The position numbers were made by a program, and so were the translations under genes. The notes below the pieces were generated by a model. It was not told where the DNA came from, did no database searches, and saw nothing but the letters and a program-made list of their open reading frames with translations. 64,000 nt of DNA, taken from assembly GCA_921293015.1 (NCBI GenBank), contig OV121098.1:11445016-11509015 (forward strand), in the 5' to 3' direction. Each line of letters starts with the position of its first letter. Position 1 is the stretch's first letter. This stretch comes from Phorcus lineatus. Its lineage: Eukaryota; Mollusca; Gastropoda; Trochida; Trochidae. Positions 22,364-32,744 of the stretch are shown in pieces.

Positions 22364-24776
22364 CCCTTACGATGCGGGTCCCGGAATATTCCGGGATGAA
22401 ATTAGCTTTGACCGCAAGTCCCCTTAGCGGGATGCGAGTAGCACACTCTATTTTTCTCACGCTAACTAATTATGACCGCGGGTCTCGGTAGCGGAGCCCG
22501 GAAATTTAGTTCGCAGTAGTCTCAGTTCAATGCTTGTACTTTCCGTCCCGCTGTCACTAAGCTACCGTGTTTTGTTTCGTTGGTGTTCTAAATAATGCGC
22601 GTACATGTTCCGAAAATTATGCAAACATTGATAACATTTATCGTACCGAAAATAAATGTTAAAATCACTTAATTTTCCCCCACTCCCCGCCGCACGTGCT
22701 AATAGCCTGTGGGCACTTTCTCCCCTCTCGCACGAGCTTACCGACCCGCGCGTGCTATCGTTTGCTTACAAGCGTGCACTCACACCAAACTTACAACCTT
22801 CTATCGCACGCCCTATGCTCTGAACCCTTGGGCGTATTACAATACCGGTTGGATCATTTGAAAGAGCAGGAAATTGTCTTCATTTCAATATAAAATACAT
22901 AACTACACCACCTGAAATGAAGATACAGCATGTGCCGCAAAAAAGGTGATTTTTACATATTTTTAGTTTTACACCATTTTGTCACACCAATTTTCACATG
23001 ATGTGCTCAATGTATTTTGACAATTTTTATACTATAAGATAGAGAGAAAGATTGTCTTTCATTCCATGTAAAATTTGTACATGCGCAAAAATAAATAAAG
23101 ACACAGCAAGCGCCGCACAAAAAGCTAATTTCTCTATTCAAATCATGTAAACTGAACGACGATTTTGACATGTGCCTTTATTTCGTTCATATCTTCTCAA
23201 CAACTAGGCGTATTTTGAAATTGAGTACCTTGTGATAAAGAAGAAATAATTGTCTTCGATTTGATGTAAAAAAGTTATATGCAGTATATAAAATAAAGAT
23301 ACAGCAAGTGCCGCAAAATTGCGACTTTTCTTTATTCTTTGTGTTTTTACCATTTTCTCGCACTTTATATCACATAAACTTCTCGGGACATTTTGAAATT
23401 TCATATATCAAAATGTAGAGAAAAGGATGATCTTTATTTCCATATAAAATTTGTATGCATCGCGCAAACAGGCAATTTCTCCATTCATATCTTGTTAACC
23501 GAGAAGCGATTTTTTCCAACTGCTTTTTACACTTCCTATCCATTTAACGACAGAGCGCATTATCAACATTTTTATATCACAATAAAGAGAAAAGGATCGT
23601 CTTCAATTCTATACAAAATTTGCAAATTACAATGAAACAATAAAGGAGCGGTAAGTGATGTCGCAATTATCAAAATCTGTTCTCAAATACCTGAGAGTAC
23701 AATCTTTGCAAACTATATATATTCCAAACCAAGCGGTACATATTTATCATTTTCATATCAACGTAAAGAGGAAATAAATACCTTCATTTTCATGTGTAAT
23801 TTGCCCATATTTGCATCAAAATAAAACGTGTGGAAATTATGCGACAAATTTCGCGGAAAGGCGATTATCAAAGACTTTATTCACTAGTTATACCCACGTT
23901 ACGTTGGTAATAACTTCTAACTACAGTGCAAAAATTTGTTATGATTTATTTTTTCGTAAAGAAGAATAAATTGCCTTCAATTCCATATATAATTTTCATG
24001 TATACAAAGCGAATAACTTGAATTATAAAATTGGAAATAAAGACAAATTCTCTTAAGTGTGAGTGAATTTTTCAGCGGGGATACACCGCCTGCACGCGCT
24101 GAGCGCGTGCGTTTGCCCGGGGCTACTAGCTTAATAATATTACTGTGGGGGTCAGAACGTTATCGGGGTTTATCATTACCCTGCTTTCGTAATTTATATC
24201 TTTCCTTTAGGATGGCGTGTCGTCCTAAAAATTATCGTAAAATATAGAGTAAAAAATTAGCTTTCTTTCCGTATATAATTTGTCTATGTGCACTCAGGGA
24301 TTAAATGATTTTATAGCGTTTGAAATATAGACAATTTTTGAATAATTGTAAAATTCGTGTTAGACAATTTATTGTAATAATTTTTATATCGATGTCAAGA
24401 GGAACTATTCGTCTTCAGTTTCGCATTGATTTCGCGCATGCGCTCTCAGAATTTATGGAGTTGTGGCGCCCGAAATGAAAACAAGTTTACTTCGGTTATG
24501 GAAACCGTTCCAGGGGTGATAGAAATTTCATTCAAAGTGCCAGGTAAGTATCATCCATTTGTGACACGGGATTGGCCGACTAGTTTTGTATACAAAGAAG
24601 ATAACGTCCGTATTTCGCCATGTAAACACACTATATGTTGTGAAAACAGTCGCATCTGGCGGCGCTGGAATATTCAGCCACGGGTGCTAGTTACGCTTTT
24701 ACGGTAGCGAGGCGAGTGCTTGAAAATTCAGCCACGGGGGCAAAACTGGTCAAAATAATATTCAGCAACGTAAGGG
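22364..24776 (+). mobile_element. non-autonomous piggyBac derivative (transposase deleted)
   Basis: Flanked by TTAA (22360-22363 and 24777-24780). The left end starts CCCTTACGATGCGGGTCCC and the right end, read inward, starts CCCTTACGTTGCTGAATA. Both ends match those of the element at 5190-10476, but the order is inverted: this copy runs plus, the other minus. It is 2,413 bp, built almost wholly of subterminal ~190-bp units (near 23040, 23240, 23420, 23600, 23780, 23960, 24250 and 24400). No transposase frame remains. Its terminal CCCTTACG is perfectly shared by both ends, so it is in better terminal shape than the larger copy and could be mobilised in trans. Confidence 0.9.
24664..24735 (-). 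promoter_or_regulatory. paired subterminal motif of the piggyBac derivative
   Basis: GCTGGAATATTCAGCCAC (24664-24681) and GCTTGAAAATTCAGCCAC (24718-24735) are the inverted equivalents of the 5231/5285 pair, with the same 54-bp offset. Candidate transposase-binding sites. Confidence 0.55.
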
Positions 24777-24780
24777 TTAA

Positions 24781-25825
24781 GGAAAAGAACAGAAAGCATA
24801 AAATTCCTTTTAACAAGAAATGTGTGCCCGTCCTGTTTTAATTCTTTCTGAAAGAACCCCACCCCATCCCCCACCACCAGTCCCCCGCCCCCACTGAGCT
24901 ATTAATTAAAAAAAATCAGCCGCCTCACTTCTAAAATTGGTGTTATGGGCCTGTATGTGTGTTTGTTTGAAAGGAGGCTTGCTAGTTGAACATTAACTCT
25001 ATTCATCTTAGTTTACAAATATTTTAATATTTTCGAACATATTTCTTTTTAAAGCTGTTCTAAAAAAATTTTATCTTTTATAGCTGAAATGATAAACATA
25101 AATAATATTTATGTTATTTTACAAAAATGACTATAATCTTCAACTTTTCTTTTACAAGGAAAGCTATAAAAGCATTTAACGGCATCCTATCTTCAGCTGA
25201 CAAACCCGGTATTGTCAACAGGAATCTCCGAACCGCACTTCAGAGTCCGAGTTATCAACTTAGCTAGAATATTACAACATTAACACGCCCCCTACGATGT
25301 CATTCTACTTTAAAAGCGCATTTACAAAATATGGGATCGTATGGCCTTTAATTATCTCCCTTGGTAATGTGCTTGACACAAATTAAAATTTGCATATTTA
25401 TGAATCAGCATTGTGGCGAGTCAAGCGTATCACCTCAACAGATTTTTATAGCATCTTTGTCAATTAGATATTCCAGAACTGGGTGGTTTTAAACTTTTAC
25501 AATGGGTACAGATTTTTTATTGCAAATTTTTTTTTGAAAACCTGAATTCAGAATGGGGTGCCTTTAAATTCTGATAAAGATTCTCCAGCGTTATTACAAT
25601 GAAAGTTCAATGAAAGTTCGTTGAAATTTAATCATATTTTCATTAATCATAGAAAATCTGATCATGCTTTATGGCAGGATAGTCAATGTTGAAAATTAAG
25701 GTCACTGTCTAGTTTTGAAAAATTGTTGATTTAAAACAGTTTTTGGACGATTGAGTTTTAAAGTAATCAGTCCAATTTGTTAAATTTTCAATGGCCAGAA
25801 TGTAAAATCTATAGACATTACACAC
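24781..25825. other. non-coding DNA, no supported gene
   Basis: AT-rich; includes ATTATCTCCCTTGG near 25354, a phrase whose reverse complement CCAAGGGAGATAAT recurs near 28833. No gene or complete element is seen. Confidence 0.5.
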
Positions 25826-26010
25826 TAAGGGTGTGTGATATTGTCCGTATAATGGTATATTGCAATACAGAAATTACATGATACGTACCAGTACACTCTT
25901 ATGAAAATATCCAATATGTTGCAGTTTTTTAAATTAATTATATCAGTGTAGAATTAAAGAAAAAAATTGCTTTTACTGAAAGTTTTACTGAAAGTTGTAA
26001 AAAAAGGTGG
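25826..26010 (+). mobile_element. partial hAT-like MITE, same family as 60685-61113
   Basis: TAAGGGTGTGTGATATTG, then GGTATATTGCAATACAGAAA, GATACGTACC(A/G)GTACA and TTTTACTGAAAGTTGTAAA align with the left part of the complete copy at 60685. The right terminal repeat is not found, so this copy is truncated or decayed. Confidence 0.65.
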
Positions 26011-26380
26011 GAAATTAGCACAGACATGAAGTGAGTACAAGCAATATCACCTTTGAGATATTGTTTCGACAGTAGATTTCTGAAAACACCCAGTTATCAT
26101 GTCATCACAATGCTATGAAGTCATAATGTGATGATGTCACAATACTATGACATCACTGCATTGGAAGTAAAATGGAAACTTTTTTCAGAAGTGTTAATTT
26201 TTCATGGAAATAGTATGAAGAATGATTTTGGATGATAAATATAGGTAATAGATGATAATGATAATAAATGAAAAATGTTGAATCGTGTCTTCCTGATATG
26301 AAATATATGTAAAATTATTAAGTTACAAATATCTAATGAACAACCAAATATACGATATTATGCAAGGATTCTCAAAACTT

Positions 26381-26492
26381 CAGGGCCTATATTTTCAAAG
26401 TTCTCTTAGTGCTAAGATAGTCGTAAGCCAATGTTAATGGATGGTACTTACGACAAACTTAGTGCTAAGAGAGCTTCGAAAATCTAGGCCCA
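26381..26492. mobile_element. hairpin MITE, copy A
   Basis: Nearly the whole ~110 bp folds back: CAGGGCCTATATTTTCAAAG and CTCTTAGTGCTAAGATAGTC on the left pair with CTTAGTGCTAAGAGAGCTTC and GAAAATCTAGGCCC on the right. A second copy is at 56361-56468. It is too short to encode anything. Confidence 0.75.
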
Positions 26493-26759
26493 GAGCCTTA
26501 ATTCAAGTCTGTCACACTTTAGAATCTCCAGTTACCTTACCCCCCAGTGGGCTAAAAACTACCTACTACCCCATCACTCTAAATCCCTCCCTAAATATCC
26601 CCTTACATCTTTTGTAGTCAATTCTGATCAAATTTGTACGCTTGATATTCCACCCCATAACAGAATGTAGTTCTAACTATGTATTATGACATGTTTTTGT
26701 AGATAAGAAACGACCATTGATAAGCTAAACATAATATTTTGACACATGGTCCCCCGAAA

Positions 26760-27240
26760 CTGATTGTGTTGATATTCCTTTGGAACAAAACTTGGTCAGT
26801 TGTAAGAATGTTGATAAATATATTAATACATTGTAAGGTGGATCATGTTGTATATTGCAGTTTGGAATTGTATTTTGGTTAAACAGGTGGTGAGATTTGA
26901 ATGTTTTATCGAAAAACAATGATTGATTCTTTTCTAAAGGACAAAACTTGGTCAGTTGTAGAAATGTTGTTAGATATAGTAATACTTTGTAAGGTAGGAT
27001 TGTGTTATATCTTGCAGTTTAGAATTGTATTTTGGTTTCACAGGTATTAAGACTTAATACTTTTATCAAAAAACAATGATTGATTCTTTTCAAAAGAAAA
27101 TATATTGGTAAGTTGTGAGAATGCTGTTAAACATAGAAATTCTTTGTAATAATTGATCATTTGTCATTGAGACAATTAAGATTTGACATACGTGTCTTCC
27201 ATGTCCATGATTTGTCAAAATAGTGATTTATTCATTTCTT
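26760..27240 (+). repeat. degenerate ~165-bp tandem array, part 1
   Basis: About three units share CAAAACTTGGTCAGTTGTA, GAATGTTGATAAATATA-like sequence, TTGTAAGGT(G/A)G(A/G)AT, TTGCAGTTT(G/A)GAATTGTAT and AAAAACAATGATTGATTCTT. The array resumes at about 27700. Confidence 0.65.
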
Positions 27241-27283
27241 GGTCAATTGAAAGATTTGTTATCAGATAACGATAATGAAAATA

Positions 27284-27640
27284 AAAATGATATGTCCCTT
27301 TATGATAATGATATGTCCCTTTATAATAATGATATGTCCCTTTATAGAGCACATTTATCCATCAACTCGGTGGATGCTCAAGGTGCTATAGAAATATTCC
27401 ATCCTGGTCTAACTCAAGCTGACATATTCGTTGTTAAAGGGCCACCACAAACAAACCTTTTTTACCAGGTACCCACTTCCTGCTGGGTGAACAGAGGCAC
27501 CTTGTGAATAGTCTCTTGCCCAAGTTGACGCCAGGAGTCTTTTAACTCGTGTCTCAGTGTTCTGGCTGGGAATCCTGTATCCTTCAAAGTATCAAGTAGT
27601 TACACGGTTCACCCATCCATCCGTTGAGCCATGGCAGATG
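27284..27640 (-). mobile_element. retroposon remnant with 21-bp tail repeats (reverse orientation)
   Basis: Read on the minus strand: CCATGGCTCAACGGATGG (resembling a polymerase III A box), then GGATACAGGATTCCCAGCCA, GCAAGAGACTATTCACAAGG, GGTACCTGGTAAAA, AGCACCTTGAGCATCCACC and a tail of three 21-bp AAAGGGACATATCATTAT units. The body resembles widely dispersed invertebrate SINE/LINE 3' ends. It interrupts the array at 26760-27880. Confidence 0.5.
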
Positions 27641-27699
27641 TTGCTGAACTTCATTTATAGCGGTCACCACGTGCCAACAAGGTAAACACTATGGTGTGG

Positions 27700-27885
27700 G
27701 TCATTTTATAGATATCTGAGATTTGAAATTTGTGTATCTTTTATCAAAATTCCGAGTGAATTCATTTCTATAGAACCAAATTTGGTCAGTTGTTGGAGTG
27801 GTGTATTAATATTTTCTTACATGGGATCGTTTTGGACATAGCTGATAAAGATTTGATATTTGTGTTTGTCATATCAAAAAATGGG
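27700..27885 (+). repeat. degenerate ~165-bp tandem array, part 2
   Basis: CCAAATTTGGTCAGTTGTTG, ATTTGTGT(A/T)T-like phrases and ATATCAAAAAATG match units of 26760-27240, placing the two parts on either side of the retroposon remnant. Confidence 0.5.
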
Positions 27886-27889
27886 GGTT

Positions 27890-29230
27890 TTTTTTTCATC
27901 TTAAAAATGAAAAAGTCATTATCCTGAAAAAATTGAAGTAAAGTTATTGACAATATTAAAAAACTAGAAAAACAGGAAGCAATGTTTTATTAATTAAACC
28001 CCCTTTATTTGCTAATATCAGAGGTCAAGTGCCGAAACATTTATGAAAATCATTATGAAGCTGTATTATATCACCTGCACAAACAGATTTCTGTTTATCA
28101 AATGCTTGAAATATAAGTTGTAGAAAACCATTGCTTCTTTAGTAATGTTGTCAGGCTTTTTTTTTCACAAAATGTGTGCAGAATGATGTATGATAAAGAA
28201 ACAAATTGTATTAAAGTGACATAGAGTATGTTGCATGATTCTATTGTTGCTTTAGTATTTTAAAAGACAAAATACCTTATGACCTGAGTTAAGTTAAAAT
28301 TGCCTCCTTAAACTCCCATCTTTTTCTCTGAAATGCCAAATTATGATATTTACTTATTTTCACCGATAATCGGAAAACGGCCCTATAAATGTTAGGAATT
28401 TGAAAATTTGCGTCAAATTAACGTGTAAATTAGTTAAAAGACCTACTATCATCCAATCAACACAATGTTTGATTAAATATTGCAGGATATTCACCGTCCC
28501 GAAACATACTCGTATGATATTCTCTATATATACTTAAATATCTTCTTCCTATCCGAATATCCGAAACTTGTCAAACAGGATTTATCATATACGCTGATTT
28601 TCTAATAGAAACAGGTGAATTTAGGGTAAAAACACTAAATGTTTGTTAATCTTTAAGACTTAACTTTATTCGGTTTTATTCCCAAAAATGCATGCCTCCA
28701 TTTAGAATCTCTAAACTTACTTAATTAACAGGGTAGATTTCATCACAATAACTATTGATCACAATGCTGCTAATCGAAACCAAAAGACTGTGAAAATAGC
28801 TGAATCTCACCTCCTTCAAGAAAAGAAGGCACCCAAGGGAGATAATTGACACTTTTGTGTTCCTTGCTCGCCACATAATGAAGGGATTGAACCTGCCTTG
28901 CCTGGGGGTAAGAACTGGCTATTTCTCTTTATGCCTGACCGTAGGGGTACATAAGGGGTGGGGGCGAGGCTTGATTTAGAACACTCAAGTGTGTGCTTTT
29001 ATTGGCTCCCCTGGAATTTGAAATATTGTCAGGATTCAGATTGCTTTTTTGGATTCCGGTTTTCAGAAATTCAGTTTTCTTACCTTTTGACATATGTTTT
29101 CATATGATCGATATATCATTAAACATCCTTAAGAGAAATTGAACCAAAATTTTTGTTTTACAAAGCGAGTACTCTTTTAAGATGCTTGAACGCTGTTACT
29201 TGTTTAACCTGTAAGATGTTAAACAAAGTG
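27890..29230. other. non-coding DNA, no supported gene
   Basis: AT-rich. A slightly G-richer patch lies near 28900-28960. No frame or repeat could be assigned. Confidence 0.55.
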
Positions 29231-29232
29231 TA

Positions 29233-29988
29233 TACTGTAAAATCATTTATTTTCGCGGGGTGTTATTTTCGCGGAAACATAAAAAATGACTGATTCGCGG
29301 GGTTTAATTTTCGCGCATATCGACTAAGCAATAGCAAAAATTTGGTGAGCAAAACTACATGCACTCTGCAGCAAAGATTACACTGAAACTAGTAGTAATT
29401 AACTTATAAAAACAATATTTATTCAAAAAGTCAATGATCAAATTTTTATTTATTTATTGTCATTAAACGTCTTCAAGTTTTGAAGTGGTAACGATACCTG
29501 TCGCCAAGTTTTCCCGGAAGTAAACATTCGGAACGGTTTAGTTTGATCTTTAACTCCAAACAAGAGTGTTTGAATGATGTGACTTCTCGAGATCTCGTTC
29601 AAAGAAATATCATACTGAACCGAAAATATACGCACCGAATCGAAGCTCAAGCGTACCGCAATCAAAACATTAGGACACGCATATTGGCGATCAAGAGTGG
29701 ATTCCGCCAGGCCGGATTATTGTGATGACTGTGTTTGCACAACAAACAACGTGCATATCGGCTTACGATGTACACATTTGTGAGAGCTCTAATTAGTGAC
29801 TCGTCATTAATAAACGAACCAAACATTCCTGTGAGTAATAAAATATGTCAATCAAATTATTTGTCTGTTATTGGTTTTCTTCACGTTCATAACCATAATA
29901 TTTCGCGATGTTTTATTATTCGCGCATTTTTGCTTTGCGCGAAAAGCGCGAAAATTAAACCCCCGCAAAATATTATGATTTTACAGTA
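29233..29988. mobile_element. TA-flanked inverted-repeat element (MITE-like), 756 bp
   Basis: The left end TACTGTAAAATCATTTATTT then TCGCGGGG matches the right end read inward, TACTGTAAAATCATAATATT then TTGCGGGGGTTTAATTTTCG. A second TTCGCGGGGTTTAATTTTCG block lies inside the left arm. TA stands on both sides. The interior has short overlapping frames on both strands (29450-29725) of unlike sequence, so no transposase is called. TCGCG-rich ends of this kind are seen in many invertebrate MITEs; the superfamily is not assigned. Confidence 0.7.
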
Positions 29989-30011
29989 TATATATATATA
30001 TATATATATAT
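29987..30011. repeat. (TA)n microsatellite
   Basis: An uninterrupted TA run directly joins the MITE-like element on the left to the palindrome on the right. Confidence 0.9.
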
Positions 30012-30175
30012 AAAAACACATTTGTTGAAGAAAACCAAGATGATTTATTCACAAGTACTTTCGACCATAAGGTCTCATCAGGTGAATGACGTTGAGTCAT
30101 TGAGTCTGATGAGACCTTATGGTCGAAAGTACTTGTGAATAAATCATCTTGGTTTTCTTCAACAAATGTGTTTTT
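30012..30175. repeat. perfect long palindrome, 70-bp arms
   Basis: The left arm 30012-30081 (starts AAAAACACATTTGTTGAAGA, ends GGTCTCATCAG) is the exact reverse complement of the right arm 30106-30175. The 24-bp spacer contains GACGTTGAGTCATTG. It is either a foldback/MITE element or a recent inverted duplication. Confidence 0.95.
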
Positions 30176-30602
30176 CTATATAAGACTTGAGAGGTGGAAC
30201 TGCATGGACTGTTTTATTTATGAAGTATATCTGTAAAGAACTGCAGAAACCATCATTTATTGACAGCATTTTAGCTCAATAAAGGACTTTCCTGGCTTTG
30301 ATTTCAACGTTAGAAATAACCTGGACGAAGTATATGCTTACACACCACAAGGCTGAGTGTGCAATAAATCATCTAAAATATTTGTCACTAAATTTCATCT
30401 TTGCATGAGTTTGATAAATATATTTATGAAATATTTTGATTAAATGCAATCACTTGAATTTTGAAAAAAATTTCTATTTAAGATTTGGATAACAAATTCA
30501 TGACAGTATTTATAAAGATAATGATTAAATCATTCTTAGTGATATGAATCCTAAATTTTAGTAGTTATCGTTTTACATTTTATAAACATTATAGAAAACA
30601 AA

Positions 30603-30712
30603 CATCTAAGTTACTAGAGTCCAGCATCTAAGTTACTAGACTCCAGCATCTAAGTTACTAGACTCCAGCATCTAAGTTACTAGACTCCAGCATCTAAGTT
30701 ACTAGACTCCAG
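30603..30712 (+). repeat. 22-bp minisatellite, five copies
   Basis: Unit CATCTAAGTTACTAGACTCC plus AG repeats at 30603, 30625, 30647, 30669 and 30691; the first unit has one change (GAG for GAC). Confidence 0.95.
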
Positions 30713-31352
30713 CAATGTATGAAAGTATAAAAGTTAAGTTTATGATTGCACTGAAAAGTATATATTTATTTCTGAAATGAAGTCTCCATTTGTGATCCAT
30801 ATCAACAATTTTAAGAACATAACTCAAATTCTTGCTTTCATATTTTTCATCAGAATATGTATCATCGGAAATGATTATATATTGTGAACTCAGTTCTTGA
30901 ACAGAGAAGCAGTACAGACCAATAAAATTTGCTTCAGTGAACACAAACATATATTTTCATGCTGTTTCATGAATTCAAGATCTTTCATCTCCTCCTTAAG
31001 TGAACTCATTCTTAGATGCCCCCTACAATTTACAAGCCCAAACTCAACTAAATCACCCCTTGGACAAAAAGAGAACACATATCGCAGGGTGATTCCATGT
31101 TTTTTTATGATAATTCACCTGCCCATAGCGATTTATAATGTTGTCGCAAGTAAAACCTGATCTATGATATTTTGAATATTTGAAAAAATTTTGAATTCAA
31201 TCATCAATACTGCCGTCAATTTCCAGAAAAATGAACCTATATGAAATCCCAAAAAATTCTGTCCAATTCAAACCAAAAGATGTTAAAAGGTGGGACACAT
31301 TGCTTCCTTGCTTGACACTCAGCAATATAAGGTAAGAAGGTTTGCGCTCACA
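30713..31352. other. non-coding DNA, no supported gene
   Basis: Overlapping small frames on both strands (30702-31160) have no splice context or recognisable domain. Confidence 0.5.
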
Positions 31353-31526
31353 GTGGTAGTCCTGCAAATTGGCTGTGTATATAAAGGCGCCTTTTATACA
31401 GTCTAGGTCTACATTAAGCAAGTCTAGACTGACTGAATACATGATTAGGAGCCCAAAGAAAAAAATTATGGATGAATGAACAGTAAATTTTTAAAAATTT
31501 TCATAGACTAAATTTTAGTCTATCAC
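31353..31526 (-). repeat. unnamed ~165-bp dispersed repeat, copy 2
   Basis: Reverse orientation relative to 4236-4398: TACAGTCTAGGTCTACATTA, CAAGTCTAGACTGACTGAAT, AAATTATGGATGAATGAACA and TAGACTAAATTTTAGTCTAT. The last is a near-perfect palindrome at the element end. Similarity extends further (AGTGGTAGTCCTGC) to the copy at 40217. Confidence 0.7.
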
Positions 31527-31563
31527 AGCTAGTGGCTGCCAGGTGCTGATTGAAGTCAAATGA

Positions 31564-31609
31564 GGGGACGGGATAGTGTAGTGGTTAGTACGTTCAGCTT
31601 TGTATCAAG
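31564..31609 (+). mobile_element. SINE head fragment
   Basis: GGGACGGGATAGTGTAGTGG and TTAGTACGTTCAGCTTTGTA match only the tRNA-like head of the SINE family; the body is missing. Confidence 0.6.
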
Positions 31610-31700
31610 TGCTAATATAGTGATGTGTCACAACTACACATTATTGTGACATCATAAGACTATATTAATATCGCCGTATTAATATTACTCTGCCGTATCG
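31609..31700 (-). repeat. dispersed repeat shared with 56752-56819
   Basis: The reverse complement, TGATGTCACAATAATGTGTA then GTTGTGAC and TATTAGCACT, matches GATGTTACAATAGTGTGTAG and onward near 56771. AGTGGCTGCCAGGTGCTGA occurs on both sides (31528 and about 31768) and may mark the edges of an insertion or an old duplication. Confidence 0.5.
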
Positions 31701-32556
31701 TACACGGGCGAGTAATAATCAGAATTATAAGGTCAGAACATCCCTTTACGACGACTGCATTCACAGTGGCTGCCAGGTGCTGAGAGAACAAAACAAACTT
31801 CCAAATTGTGCATTGAAGACTCAAAAGAAGTGTTGTTATGAATCTTGGTAGAATTCTCTTTCCATGATATAAAGTCCATTTCAGGTCTGACAACCCATTT
31901 TAACTTTGCTGTAACATAACTGATGTCAACATCGAGTTAACATGTTGAAATCAATATCTTGGTCGAAAACATAAAATCACCGAAACCAGTTTCATTTTAT
32001 CAAGCTGAAATTTCCTTGCCTCATTCAAGCATTCTAGTGCTGTTTAACATGACTGGACGACCAAGACCTAATTTGAATATAAGTTCCTAACCTCGTTCAT
32101 CCATCAATGTACAATTATAGGAGTCTGCATAATCTAGAATAAACTATTTTTAGAATCCATACAAACAGGTTTCATACCATTGCATAGTCCCATCTGTGGT
32201 GCAGGATCTCCCTGTGATACGGGTGAAATCGTCTGAATCTAATCAAGGCATTTAGGGTAATCTGGTACAACAAAACTTATGAATAAGAGCATCTCTGTTA
32301 GTGGTTGGAGTCACATAATATGCCAAAGCTTATGAGTGTTGTTATTCTATAGAGAAGCACCAACTGTATCATTTAAATGCTAATCAGTTCAGTAGAGTTA
32401 TAATCTAAAAGTATGAAAGTTTCGATAATCGTAGGAACAAGAAGGAAAATCATTTATTCAGACATAATTTTTGAAACTTATTTATGACATCAAAGAGATG
32501 AAATTGAGTTGATTGTTTTTGAGAGATTATGTTTTCATAGGAAATATTTATTTAGA

Positions 32557-32737
32557 ATTTCAGCGCAGTACCATGCATCCATGGTTCACTAGTTCCAGTC
32601 GATGCTCATAGGTATCACCGCAATGCATAGCCACAATGGTGTTGTGGGTTTTCTCCCTGTAATAATACTAGCGTCTGTGATATAGGTGAAATACTCCTGA
32701 AATGGGTGTTAAACACCGTATCGCCTCACCTCACCTC
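32557..32737 (+). mobile_element. 5'-truncated SINE
   Basis: Body and tail only: AATTTCAGCGCAGTACCATG, ATGGTGTTGTGGGTTTTCTC, GGTGTTAAACACC and (CCTCA)n. ATTTAGA on both sides (32550-32556, 32738-32744) is a probable target-site duplication, as expected for target-primed insertion with 5' truncation. Confidence 0.8.
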
Positions 32738-32744
32738 ATTTAGA

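Noticed and set aside
24426-24707. 94-codon frame with a CCAG|GTAAGT donor in the piggyBac derivative, resembling a captured host exon
   Set aside because: The surrounding DNA aligns with the non-coding left end of element 1 (5300-5400), where the donor sequence is absent.
30603-30712. Five regular 22-bp repeats resembling a CRISPR array
   Set aside because: The repeats are contiguous with no spacers; a minisatellite in eukaryotic DNA.
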